Below are positions 54,501 through 58,377 of a stretch of 64,000 bases of DNA, one piece after another. The stretch comes from Alviniconcha marisindica (Eukaryota > Mollusca > Gastropoda > Provannidae): the NCBI GenBank assembly GCA_018857735.1, contig JABMCL010002217.1:607501-671500 (forward strand), given 5' to 3'. The translations under genes and the position numbers were made by a program. The notes under the pieces are model-generated. The model made no database searches. It had not been told where the DNA came from and saw only the letters and a list, made by a program, of their open reading frames with translations. The number at the start of each line of letters is the position of its first letter. Position 1 is the stretch's first letter.

Positions 54501-54979
54501 TTTAGGAAGTTGCCAGTAAAGTACACCAACACTCAAATAACGCAGGGTTATACTACAGTAATATTTCAGCTTTCAGGAAGTTGCCACTGAAGTACACCAA
54601 CACTCAAATAATGCAAATATTTGAAGGACTGGGTCAGTGGGTGTTCCTCCAGCTTACAGCTGCTGAGCCTTACAGTTACACAGAAAAGGTCACAACGCTC
54701 CCCCCATATCCCCTCAGGATTATTGAAAGTGATTTAAGAGACATACCACACACACACACACACCTTTTCTGCTTCTTCTGCCTGCCCCTTTTTGGCCTCC
54801 TCCATCTTGGACATCTTGGCCTGCTTGGCTTTGTTCTGCAGCCTCATCTTGGACAGCTTGGTGTTGGTCTCCTGCAGCTCCTTGTCCTTCTGCTCAAGGT
54901 CACTGTCACGCTGGCGGATGAGAGCCTTCAGCTGCTCGATCATCAGCTGTTGCTGCTCCAATAGCTCACTGTCTGCCAT
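302..54979 (-). CDS. GOLGB1: Giantin / golgin subfamily B member 1-like giant coiled-coil protein (partial, 3' end outside window)
   Basis: Golgins of the giantin type are very long coiled-coil tethers on Golgi membranes that capture COPI vesicles and hold cisternae together. Coding exons (high to low): 54979-54764, 54102-53818, 52334-52305, 52151-52005, 51586-51062, 49828-49607, 48646-48365, 47230-47113, 46659-46514, 46086-45957, 45040-44922, 43799-43692, 42734-22845, 19450-17696, 16598-16431, 16014-15865, 15334-13082, 12689-12426, 11487-11221, 10216-9849, 8727-8118, 7120-6746, 5129-5085, 1947-1853, 461-302. Every junction is GT-AG, phases agree, and the sum is 28,728 nt (9,576 codons). The protein is almost wholly heptad-type, rich in L, E, Q, K and S, with short Ser/Pro linkers. 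The family call rests on the N-terminus: a segment reading roughly EQLKALIRQRDSDLEQKDKE, then a Lys/Ala-rich stretch, resembles the start of vertebrate giantin. Human giantin has about 3,260 residues, so this one is about three times longer. Lava lamp-like or another golgin is the main alternative. The C-terminal anchor is not visible. Confidence 0.75.
473..1475. repeat. 22-bp minisatellite (about 45 units)
   Basis: Unit CCACACCACAGTCTACAGTGCA, nearly identical copies with occasional 1-bp variants, sited just upstream (golgin sense) of the acceptor at 461. The long plus-strand frames here are a by-product. Confidence 0.95.
1853..1947 (-). CDS. GOLGB1: Golgin exon, residues 9492-9522 plus two bases
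   Basis: Acceptor gttcactgcag, then VGELERRIALESLQKDVDVE and an acidic end (ATEVDQDTQD); ends phase 2 at ACAG|GTACAG. The phase matches the next exon, which needs one base. Confidence 0.8.
2325..3190. repeat. 44-bp minisatellite (about 19 units)
   Basis: Plus-strand unit begins GCTTTGGACTAGCCTGGAAG and repeats every 44 bp. In golgin sense each unit holds a pyrimidine-rich stretch ending in CAG, like a splice acceptor. A run of 20 G (2304-2323) precedes it. Confidence 0.94.
3255..3960. repeat. 63-bp minisatellite carrying splice-donor copies
   Basis: Units of 63 bp (21 codons) read in golgin sense as HINTQAK followed by GTGAGTCAGGTGGGAGAGGA. Each holds an AAG|GTGAGT donor. The left copies are near identical; those near 3,800 to 3,960 are longer and diverged, next to the candidate exon from which they derive. 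Confidence 0.9.
3838..4066 (-). other. Candidate golgin exon in repeat-rich DNA, 3' limit uncertain
   Basis: After acceptor cgtggtacag a frame opens with VSQLVEDRTYLNTPATLSDV and stays open for more than 70 codons into the 63-bp array, whose units carry strong AAG|GTGAGT donors. Ending at 3838 gives phase 1, which clashes with the phase-0 start of the next exon. One extra base in the first repeat copy (near 3,940) explains the clash, either as a sequencing error or a real disruption. Left out of the residue count. Confidence 0.35.
4080..4890. repeat. 24-bp minisatellite (about 33 units)
   Basis: Alternating units ATGAGGCTGGAGTTTATCTA/CAGC and ATGAGGCTGGAGTTTATCAA/CAAC. Lies immediately upstream (golgin sense) of the candidate acceptor at 4066. 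Open in several frames because the period is a multiple of three. Confidence 0.94.
5085..5129 (-). CDS. GOLGB1: Golgin 45-nt microexon, residues 9477-9491
   Basis: Acceptor ttttgtctcag, donor CAG|GTACAT; encodes SEANHYSPTSSPTPQ in phase 0, a Ser/Thr/Pro linker rather than a coil. Found by splice sites and frame only. Confidence 0.6.
5320..5640. repeat. Poly(C) runs and CA-rich tract
   Basis: C runs at 5320-5340 and 5552-5571 with CA repeats up to 5640, in a golgin intron. Diverged copies of ATGCACAAAACACCTCC lie between them. Confidence 0.85.
5680..6720. repeat. 35-bp minisatellite resembling the adjacent exon donor
   Basis: Plus-strand unit CCTACAGGGCAACCCCCCTC then CCTGCCACACACACA. In golgin sense every unit has CTG(T/C)AG|GTGTGTG, the same form as the real donor at 6746 (ATGCAG|GTGTGTG). 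About 28 units with length noise. Confidence 0.9.
6746..7120 (-). CDS. GOLGB1: Golgin exon, residues 9352-9476
   Basis: Acceptor tattgttcag, then DQRAMLGGEQIQHLSREKER; donor CAG|GTGTGTGAG; 125 codons, phase 0. Ends QREARCQQLAMQ. Minisatellites abut both sides: 34-bp units upstream and 35-bp donor-like units downstream. Confidence 0.87.
7128..7535. repeat. 34-bp minisatellite (about 12 units)
   Basis: Unit GTTGGGAGTTGACCAATATG plus AACTGTACCTGTGT, next to the acceptor at 7120. Golgin-sense units contain ACACAG|GTACAG, usable in principle as either splice site. Confidence 0.92.
7857..8118. repeat. 59-bp tandem copies of exon 3' end and donor
   Basis: CCTGTTTGGTGAGGTC recurs at 8117, 8058, 7999 and 7940 (spacing 59), and more distantly at 7859. 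In golgin sense each copy reads GACCTCACCAAACAG|GTGGGT, the last codons of the exon ending at 8118 with its donor. A run of 23 C (7837-7859) follows. Confidence 0.9.
8118..8727 (-). CDS. GOLGB1: Golgin exon, residues 9148-9351
   Basis: Acceptor tttgtccacag; one base completes a split Arg codon, then SEISSLQEHIDGLNWKLEEA. Ends LHSRIGDLTKQ at donor CAG|GTGGGT, phase 0. The last 20 or so bases plus the donor are repeated every 59 bp in the intron below. Confidence 0.88.
8930..9765. repeat. 46-bp minisatellite (about 17 units)
   Basis: Unit GTAAGTAGGCAGGCTAGTGG ACGGACAGAC..., regular from 9225 to 9750 and diverged below 9200. In a golgin intron; long frames here are artefacts. Confidence 0.92.
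9849..10216 (-). CDS. GOLGB1: Golgin exon, residues 9026-9147 plus two bases
   Basis: Acceptor gttgtctgcag, then VLSLRSQLSDLRGHHTMLQE; a short Gly break (SAGGGGEAES) separates two coils; ends phase 2 at ACAG|GTCAGG. Its 5' edge with acceptor recurs about four times upstream (10.25 to 10.72 kb). Confidence 0.87.
10217..10720. repeat. Tandem copies of an exon 5' end and acceptor
   Basis: Segments resembling the start of the exon at 10216 recur near 10,330, 10,450, 10,565 and 10,680 (about 110 to 125 bp apart), including the acceptor tract and SQLSDL/GHH-encoding bases. Copies drift with distance and most have lost the frame. Confidence 0.82.
10934..10980. repeat. GT microsatellite
   Basis: About 22 GT units in the intron below the exon at 11221-11487. 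Confidence 0.9.
11221..11487 (-). CDS. GOLGB1: Golgin exon, residues 8937-9025
   Basis: Acceptor ctttccacag, then ARAEADRLEAEVNHLQQEVE; donor GAG|GTGAGA; 89 codons, phase 0. Regular coiled coil. Confidence 0.87.
11838..12320. repeat. 57-bp minisatellite (about 8 units)
   Basis: Unit AGGTACAGAGGTGGGGGGAG AGGGAGGTTATG..., 57 bp, with two shortened copies near 12,040. Open in several frames on the plus strand because 57 is divisible by three; no splice context there. Golgin intron. Confidence 0.92.
12426..12689 (-). CDS. GOLGB1: Golgin exon, residues 8849-8936
   Basis: Acceptor tcatcaacag, then VRSRLQLSEVKCEKMLIKLK; donor CAG|GTAACT; 88 codons, phase 0. Contains a basic module (LIKLKSFKEKNEKLQ) like those elsewhere in the protein. 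Confidence 0.87.
13082..15334 (-). CDS. GOLGB1: Golgin exon, residues 8098-8848
   Basis: Acceptor aaatttccag, donor AAG|GTGAGC, 751 codons in phase 0. Starts LEEVRKEKEALEQQLSQQQL, then a Ser/Pro linker, then coiled coil with Gln-rich repeats. Two acidic-tryptophan motifs stand out, DSWDSWDSEE (about 13,750) and DDSWDWGSK (about 13,245), in otherwise Trp-free coil. Confidence 0.9.
15865..16014 (-). CDS. GOLGB1: Golgin exon, residues 8048-8097
   Basis: Acceptor tcaccatttag, then SVMSLKAEAAEREESLLARE and a basic heptad module (VLKKALATVKKLKFQLQQ), donor CAG|GTCAGT. 50 codons, phase 0. Confidence 0.87.
16431..16598 (-). CDS. GOLGB1: Golgin exon, residues 7992-8047
   Basis: Acceptor tgtgttttcag, then AVELEGKLRVKEEKMASLVE; ends in an Ala/Ser/Thr linker (SSSVTAAAPAADK), donor AAG|GTAGTG. 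56 codons. Acceptor-edge copies are scattered upstream at 16.68, 16.97 and 17.36 kb. Confidence 0.87.
16735..16905. repeat. 66-bp tandem repeat (2.5 units)
   Basis: AGATCATCCAGGGTCACCCA recurs at 16735, 16801 and 16867. Related sequence also follows the acceptor of the exon at 16598, so the array probably grew from that exon edge. Confidence 0.82.
17696..19450 (-). CDS. GOLGB1: Golgin exon, residues 7407-7991
   Basis: Acceptor ttataaccag, donor AAG|GTAGGC, 585 codons in phase 0. Coiled coil with imperfect Gln-rich repeats (QLQSLQDQLQTSQGQLQSLQ) near the middle and a Gly break (EEQGGGGGGDVEQVLEAMNQ) near the end. The long open frame itself starts at the acceptor. Confidence 0.9.
19451..22844 (-). 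other. Golgin intron, 3.4 kb, AT-rich
   Basis: Between the giant exon and the next coding exon. AT-rich with many short A/T runs; I see no coding exon, tandem array or recognisable mobile element in it. Confidence 0.7.
22845..42734 (-). CDS. GOLGB1: Golgin giant exon of 19,890 nt, residues 777-7406
   Basis: One uninterrupted frame of 6,630 codons between acceptor tttgttacag and donor CAC|GTAAGA. Almost all of it predicts as coiled coil. Exon-local landmarks: residues 40-130 have short heptad repeats (LQEEVxSLExK and ASLIGELETxL types); about 1340-1500 have 40 to 45-residue repeats around HQLQxAExxCExLQ; about 2786-3006 are a 14-residue array (ExASxIDELNSVVA); about 3274-3375 are an 18-residue array (EEFQKYKKESEAEVNxLT); about 5255-5338 are a non-repetitive block (LLAEKQYLTIERDMMKELCD and following). 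Near the end, three Ser/Thr/Pro linkers alternate with basic KKKxAKxxSLxKxLK modules. Lack of any stop or frameshift in 20 kb indicates strong constraint. Known family structure: long rod tethers with short breaks; the great length here suggests expansion by internal duplication. Confidence 0.92.
42825..42885 (+). repeat. Dispersed repeat family, copy 1
   Basis: Contains AACACCCAGTCAAACACAGA then GGTTATATCAGGGCAGTA; shared with copies at 47.95, 50.79 and 55.9 kb. Confidence 0.75.
43400..43613. repeat. 47-bp minisatellite (4.5 units)
   Basis: ACTCTGCCTCAAGGGCATTC recurs at 43400, 43447, 43494, 43541 and 43588, spacing exactly 47. Confidence 0.95.
43692..43799 (-). CDS. GOLGB1: Golgin exon, residues 741-776
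   Basis: Acceptor tctgttgcag, then LKQLEEELEAERRLTKEAKE and a Gln-rich end (DQAKQQQ), donor CAG|GTCAGT. 36 codons, phase 0. It lies next to a 47-bp minisatellite. Confidence 0.87.
43800..44921 (-). other. Golgin intron with microsatellites
   Basis: Holds a TG tract with a poly(G) run (43,932-43,972), a short TA tract (44,112) and a CA tract (44,826-44,848). No exon seen. Confidence 0.7.
44922..45040 (-). CDS. GOLGB1: Golgin exon, residues 701-740
   Basis: Acceptor ttttgttag; two bases complete a split Ala codon, then LEKEKAELMKEVDRWKERVE. Donor ACC|GTACGT, phase 0. The Trp-containing coil (VDRWKERVEYEKQPNIAFEK) is non-repetitive and useful for homology searches. Confidence 0.87.
45148..45168. 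repeat. Poly(C) run
   Basis: 21 consecutive C on the plus strand (G in golgin sense) in an intron. Confidence 0.9.
45465..45565. repeat. Compound (TG)n(GA)n microsatellite
   Basis: About 17 TG units followed by an interrupted GA tract of about 60 bp, in a golgin intron. Confidence 0.93.
45957..46086 (-). CDS. GOLGB1: Golgin exon, residues 658-700 plus one base
   Basis: Acceptor gtttactag, then ESLTEQVESLQNQIASLESS; 43 codons and one base, donor GAAG|GTACAG. It has no ATG and is closed by splice sites on both sides; heptad spacing of L and I residues supports coding. Confidence 0.83.
46514..46659 (-). CDS. GOLGB1: Golgin exon, residues 609-657
   Basis: Begins with the last two bases of a split Asp codon (acceptor cctcggcag), then ELEGRVKELEAVQSQMEQER. 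Ends phase 0 at ACG|GTTAGT. Its start phase matches the preceding phase-1 exon exactly. Confidence 0.87.
47113..47230 (-). CDS. GOLGB1: Golgin exon, residues 570-608 plus one base
   Basis: Acceptor tgtgctcag, then GSELADEVVSLKNRLAEAEE; ends phase 1 at ATAG|GTAACT. The acceptor and first 14 or so codons are repeated about five more times upstream (47.3 to 47.7 kb). This copy is chosen as the true exon because it alone continues into a long coding 3' part with a donor. Confidence 0.85.
47231..47715. repeat. Tandem copies of a golgin acceptor and exon start, about 94 bp
   Basis: CTGCCCTGA recurs at 47226, 47316, 47410, 47504 and 47598 (period 90 then 94), with a decayed copy near 47,690. In golgin sense each unit has a tgtgcttgtgttcag acceptor followed by GSELADEVVSLKKRL codons, but only the copy at 47,230 has the rest of the exon. 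Confidence 0.93.
47940..48050 (+). repeat. Dispersed repeat family, copy 2
   Basis: GTGTTTTACGCCCAGTCAAC followed by CAGTGCAGTTATATCAGGGC and about 60 further related bases. The longest copy. Confidence 0.8.
48365..48646 (-). CDS. GOLGB1: Golgin exon, residues 476-569
   Basis: Acceptor ctgggtcacag, donor CAG|GTCAGT, 94 codons in phase 0. Has a Ser/Thr-rich linker (TTSSAADNTSSDSDTTTSS), a short coiled coil, a Gly-rich break and a basic module (KLLKMKAQMTSRIKSLEKDL). The Lys-rich pattern resembles those in exons 1 and 2. Confidence 0.88.
49455..49535. repeat. Decayed partial copy of a golgin exon
   Basis: GGGCAGACTCCAGCTCTGTG and following bases match the 3' half of the exon at 49607-49828 with substitutions, about 180 bp away in the downstream intron. 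Confidence 0.7.
49607..49828 (-). CDS. GOLGB1: Golgin exon, residues 402-475
   Basis: Acceptor tgtgttgcag, donor CAG|GTGTGTGGGG, 74 codons in phase 0. Starts VTSEQLMLVQANFVDQENQW and ends SAYSQAASQYNALQ. A decayed copy of its 3' half lies in the downstream intron near 49.46 to 49.53 kb. Confidence 0.88.
49845..50110. repeat. Diverged short repeats around CAACACACAATGGAGTTC
   Basis: Several imperfect units of 30 to 60 bp related to the sequence just upstream of the acceptor at 49828. Confidence 0.65.
50145..50262 (-). mobile_element. Possible tRNA-derived SINE fragment
   Basis: On the minus strand, GTGGATAGGTTGGTGGTCAG is followed by GGTTCTAATCC, spaced like Pol III A and B boxes. Degenerate; no tail identified. 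Confidence 0.35.
50780..50830 (+). repeat. Dispersed repeat family, copy 3
   Basis: GGTGTTTTACGCCCAGTCAA then CCGGTACAGTTATATCAGGG, followed by unrelated CA-rich DNA. Confidence 0.8.
51062..51586 (-). CDS. GOLGB1: Golgin exon, residues 227-401
   Basis: Acceptor gtgtccatag, donor CAG|GTAGTG, 175 codons in phase 0. Non-repetitive coiled coil (for example LKTETERFHVKLSETQKYFE and EIIQRHEQDIQRIMSKEEGN). Lack of internal repeats makes this a good segment for testing orthology against other golgins. Confidence 0.9.
52005..52151 (-). CDS. GOLGB1: Golgin exon, residues 178-226
   Basis: Acceptor tctgtcttcag, donor GAG|GTCAGT, 49 codons in phase 0. Encodes AMYAQMVYKDRKILEMNNKV followed by DRRVMDLQELAGEKQEVIRG, a charged coiled coil without repeats. 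Confidence 0.88.
52305..52334 (-). CDS. GOLGB1: Golgin 30-nt microexon, residues 168-177
   Basis: Lies between acceptor ttttgtag and donor CAG|GTGTGTG and encodes DKEVLKLTSQ, exactly ten codons in phase 0. The peptide fits a heptad between its flanking exons. It was found by splice sites and phase, so it needs transcript support. It may be alternatively included because skipping keeps the frame. Confidence 0.65.
52617..53300. repeat. About 90-bp tandem array derived from the golgin exon-2 tail and donor
   Basis: Six or more units reading, in golgin sense, LHSGxSxAGGDDDVEEVVYQ and then EGENKLQDIG. They resemble the exon-2 end (LHAGRSMAGGDGDVDQ) and keep the donor-like GTAGTG in each unit. Period 90 bp with 4 to 6-bp variants. 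Mostly open across 148 codons. Confidence 0.9.
53480..53817. repeat. Older copies of the exon-2 tail and donor
   Basis: Two clear copies (53,495-53,545 and 53,670-53,735) include CAG or CCAG before GTAGTGTATCAG in golgin sense, almost identical to the real exon end at 53818. Spacers contain ATCATCATGTAGTTTGTTTT repeats. Confidence 0.82.
53818..54102 (-). CDS. GOLGB1: Golgin exon 2, residues 73-167
   Basis: Opens after the acceptor cttgccccag with AEGEDGQSEESL. It continues through a basic module (RAKLTLLKKKLEEKDRI) and a coiled coil (ERVLAERDIFVNNLTEQLEE), and ends in a Gly/Asp-rich tail (GRSMAGGDGDVDQ) at donor CAG|GTAGTG. The tail and donor are copied many times in the downstream intron (52.6 to 53.8 kb). 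Phase 0 to 0, 95 codons. Confidence 0.88.
54764..54979 (-). CDS. GOLGB1: Golgin coding exon 1 (start codon exon), residues 1-72
   Basis: The ATG at 54979-54977 lies in ACAAAATGG, a good Kozak context, and an in-frame TGA at 55003-55001 precedes it, which fixes the start. The exon begins at 55005 after the acceptor tggttcag, giving 26 nt of leader. It encodes MADSELLEQQQLMIEQLKAL and continues as a coiled coil with a basic stretch (LSKMRLQNKAKQAKMSKM). This is the segment most like vertebrate giantin. The donor (AAG|GTGTGTG) is the first unit of a GT microsatellite. Ends in phase 0. Confidence 0.9.
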
Positions 54980-55005
54980 TTTGTCGCTCTCGTGACTGCC
55001 TCAAC

Positions 55006-56548
55006 CTGAACCACAGCACAAACAGATGTTCCTTTTTAACATTTTTATGACTGTGAAACAAAAATATAACTTCTTCAAACAGTCACAACGTATTGTTTCT
55101 CTTTATATATTATACTAATCTTCTCAAGTTCTCCCTTAATCATTCCTGAATCACTGCACAACACACAACAGTGAGGCAAAGATTTATCAAATTTTGGCCC
55201 AGTCAGTTTCTTCCTTTTCACCTTTCACCCTCCAGGCTATTCGGGGATTCCAGGTGAGATCCTCAGAGCACACACATGTACACTCACACAGTGACATACC
55301 TGCACCACACTCATACATAGTGACAGACACACACCATGCACTCACACAGTAACATACATGCACAATAACAGGATTATCATTGCTATCATAGTATCAAGTT
55401 GTTCAACCTACTTTCCTCTTTTTGCAGCCACTAAAGTCATGATTTCCTTTTGGAATTTTAATGTCAAACAATTCCACCTTGATTATTTGATCTGATGCAC
55501 TCAGTGTGCATCAATTAGGGATATTTGAGTGTACATACAACATAGCACATGTCTATTTTATATTATTATTAACATATTTAAAAAAAAAATTTTTAAACTT
55601 ACAGCATACAGCATGTTAACAGTGCGACTGTGAGCTTCTTCTTTTTTGCTGGGTACAGCACTTTAAAAAAAGAGCTATTACTATAAAAGTACAATAGTTT
55701 CCCTTTAATAGTTTATTGCTTTAAATTCAGCACTTTCTGCCACAGCTTAAGTAAACAACCAAATGTACTGGTAATGGTATACTACAGCCTTACAGACGCA
55801 CAGTACCATAAATTTTTTGTATCACTTGACTATTGTGGTTTGCCAGGAGTGTAGAATACCTTCAGCCTGATATATAACTGTCATCAGTCATGGTTGACTG
55901 GGTGTTAAAAATCAACTGTCTATCTCAGTTATCTGATTTACTGGAATAGCAATAATACCATACATCTCTAAGTCTAACATACCTAAAAGAATTATAATAT
56001 CAAAGTATTAATTGATGCATGCATATATATATATATATACTGAAGCTGAATGTATCATACAAGGGATTTGTTTCAACACTGTGTATGAAGTCGGGTTATA
56101 TAACTGATCTGACAATACCAACTCAATTAAAAAGATGCAGCATAAAGTTCTATTATTATTTATAATTTAAAATATAAATAAAATGTTAGTTTCAATACTG
56201 TCAAAGTGCCACTCACTCAAATAGATAGCTTTCTGGTGTTTCAAAGAAAGTGCAGCATCTACATTATGAAACTAAACTCAAACACAACAGTGACACTGGG
56301 TTTCTGTCCTCCATCGCAGAACTTGTCACCCGGTCTCCATTGTATGTCTGAAACACAGAACGCACATAATTTATAATCAGTGATCCTGCTAGACATTTTC
56401 AAATTGGTGTGACATCTATAAGGTTGCAAAAGTGGTCCACAGAAACCAGTCAAATAATCACTGTAACTGGGACACGGCTGTCAATACTATTTGCTATACT
56501 ACTAGTACTACAGATGTACTAGAAAACATCCAGCTCCCTTCCCTGTCT

Positions 56549-56605
<57 letters not shown>

Positions 56606-57678
56606 CACACTCATAAAGTCATATGCGCATGCAAACATGCCACAAAACATGCACTCTCACTGCACTGCAGTTTTGGTTTTATGAGAATCAGTCAAAGAAA
56701 ACAGCTGCTGGTAGTGGTACATCTGACTGATTCAATGATTACAGATTTTTCTCTCTGGTTTACATGCCTATTTTAAGTGGTAAAATATATAGGAAATTAC
56801 AGGTTACTGCAAACCATGTATAAGTTTTAACTCAATGCATTCTTAAATCTTCTCTTAAAATTCACTATTAAAAAATGTCATAAAAGTTAAATACAGAAAA
56901 ATATAATAATATTAATAGCAAATTAAATTAGCAACAACAACAAAACTGGCATCATTTTATTACATGCATGCAAACACTTTGAGCTGCAGACAAGATGCAT
57001 TACAAATTTCCATTTTTATTATTACTAGTACTGTAGTAGTTGTACACAATATATTCAAAATATGTCTCCAGCTGGCCAAAACTGGCTGAAAGACATGCTT
57101 TCATATCATTTACAATGCATTTTAAAACACTGTTGGCACTTTAACAATCTCAGCAAAATGTCAACAATTCCTTTCAGAACACTTCCTGTTGCACAGATTA
57201 GACCACTCAGTTCTACTTCTACTGTGTTCTAGGCAGGCAAAGCTGGTCAAACAACTCTGTGATTTACCGGTCACTACAACTACAAGTACAATGAAAGGTG
57301 AGCTGGACAGTGCGGGTGCATGACTGTACAATAATGACAGTGTGTAGTTTCAGCTGTTGAAATCTTAGCAAGTCAGAATGCAAAAATTGTTCTAAAAGCA
57401 GGGTTTAAATTTTAACACTACAAACAGTGATAATCATGATAAGTGGTAGTGGTACATTATTTATTATGTTTACCCCAATATTTGCTCTTCTGGTGGCATT
57501 CGTTGAATCCTGGAAATTTCAAGATCAGAAATAGGATCTTCAGTTCTCATCCTTTCACGGTGTATTTCGCTATTTGTTTAGAATGTGTGAAAGCCGATCG
57601 GTTGCACAAACCCACTGGGCAAGAATAAAGACGCTTTTATCTTAAGGCATCGAGAACTGATCAAAATTGTGTACTTAC
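55006..57678 (-). other. Golgin intron 5' to the coding start
   Basis: Contains CA tract 56,551-56,602, an AT tract near 56,028 and one dispersed repeat copy. A weak exon-like segment near 56,270-56,345 lacks a convincing donor. No other gene seen. Confidence 0.6.
55868..55925 (-). repeat. Dispersed repeat family, copy 4 (inverted)
   Basis: Plus strand reads GGTTGACTGGGTGTTAAAAA, the reverse complement of the family core, with ATATAACTG on its left. Confidence 0.7.
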
Positions 57679-57765
57679 AGTTAAGTCCTCTAAAGCCTGT
57701 GCATAAACTTGCACGCTTCTACGTACCGCACGGATTTTGTTCATTTCAGACATCAAGTACTGTAT
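57679..57765 (-). other. Probable 5' leader exon of the golgin gene
   Basis: An 87-nt segment between acceptor atttccgcag and a consensus donor ACT|GTAAGT. It is open in one frame (MSEMNKIRAVRRSVQVYAQA follows four codons) but joining it to the coding exon at 55005 puts that frame out of register with the main ATG, so I take it as leader with an upstream ORF. It could instead belong to an unrecognised small gene. Confidence 0.5.
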
Positions 57766-57871
57766 CTGCGGAAATATAAACCAGTCAACACTAATTTTTT
57801 TAACCAAATGCTAAAAATACCTCCATAACGATCTTAGCAATACTTGTGAAAAACGTGTGAAAGTAACCAAC

Positions 57872-57990
57872 CTGTTGTACAAGAATGTTACGGAAACAGA
57901 CGACCCAAGCCTTCCATGTTTGCGACACTTGGCAGTCACGTGACGGAAACTTGCAGTTGTCCCCCTTCGGATAACGAGACGGAGTTGTCA
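57872..57990 (-). other. Possible first leader exon of the golgin gene
   Basis: Upstream of a modest donor (ACAACAG|GTTGGT). Contains a nine-codon upstream ORF in strong Kozak context (AACATGG at 57,917) ending at 57,888. The 5' limit is unknown; the E-box at 57,935 may be in this exon or in the core promoter. Confidence 0.35.
57935..57944. promoter_or_regulatory. Perfect GTCACGTGAC E-box (USF / TFEB-TFE3 type)
   Basis: Ten-base palindrome matching the CLEAR-type E-box. It is 18 bp upstream (golgin direction) of the short upstream ORF at 57,917. Confidence 0.6.
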
Positions 57991-58174
57991 CGCCTTAAAC
58001 CAGCTGAATCAGTGAAATAAATATTATTTCATGCTTTTAGTATACAGGTATGCAATGGACACTTGAGTTAAAGTAAATCCAAAATATTCTGTCCTTTTGA
58101 TTGGTACCTGAGTCATCTCCAGTGATTTCTTCAGTGAGACAAAGTACTCATTTAAATAAGCAACAAATGCCACA

Positions 58175-58186
58175 GGTCACGTGACC
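58175..58186. promoter_or_regulatory. Second perfect E-box palindrome, GGTCACGTGACC
   Basis: Twelve-base perfect palindrome containing GTCACGTGAC, 73 bp before the UPRT ATG and 241 bp from the first copy. Confidence 0.62.
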
Positions 58187-58258
58187 GGAGAAGCAGTCTG
58201 CAAACAAAGCTATTTTGGTGGGAGAAGCAGATTGTCAACGCGCCTCGGAAAGCACAGC

Positions 58259-58377
58259 ATGGAGCCCGATGTGATCCCCAATGTACCTGCAATAAGCGAT
58301 GACGTATTTCGCTCATCACTCAAAGTCTTGCGTGTGACCGACAATGTCCGGGAACTTCAGACGATGCTAAGAGACAA
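58259..58377 (+). CDS. UPRT: UPRT exon 1
   Basis: Starts MEPDVIPNVPAISDDVFRSS and ends RELQTMLRD plus two bases, donor CAA|GTGAGT. 39 codons and two bases. The frame is open upstream but has no earlier ATG. Confidence 0.93.

Larger units (their letters stand above)
57873..58258. promoter_or_regulatory. Head-to-head promoter region between the golgin gene and UPRT
   Basis: The interval separates the apparent 5' exon of the minus-strand golgin from the UPRT start codon on the plus strand. No clear TATA box was seen at a useful distance. Two perfect GTCACGTGAC elements lie inside. Divergent use is inferred from gene orientation and spacing; transcription start sites are not visible. Confidence 0.55.

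Noticed and set aside
56259..56345. Exon-like segment after acceptor gtgtttcag
   Set aside because: The frame ends within 30 codons without a good donor; probably intronic.
57679..57872. Possible histone-fold-like peptide encoded by the two leader exons (IQYLMSEM...ALEDLT)
   Set aside because: Similarity to TAF/SPT3-type folds is too weak, there is no ATG in the first exon in that frame, and no further exons were found.
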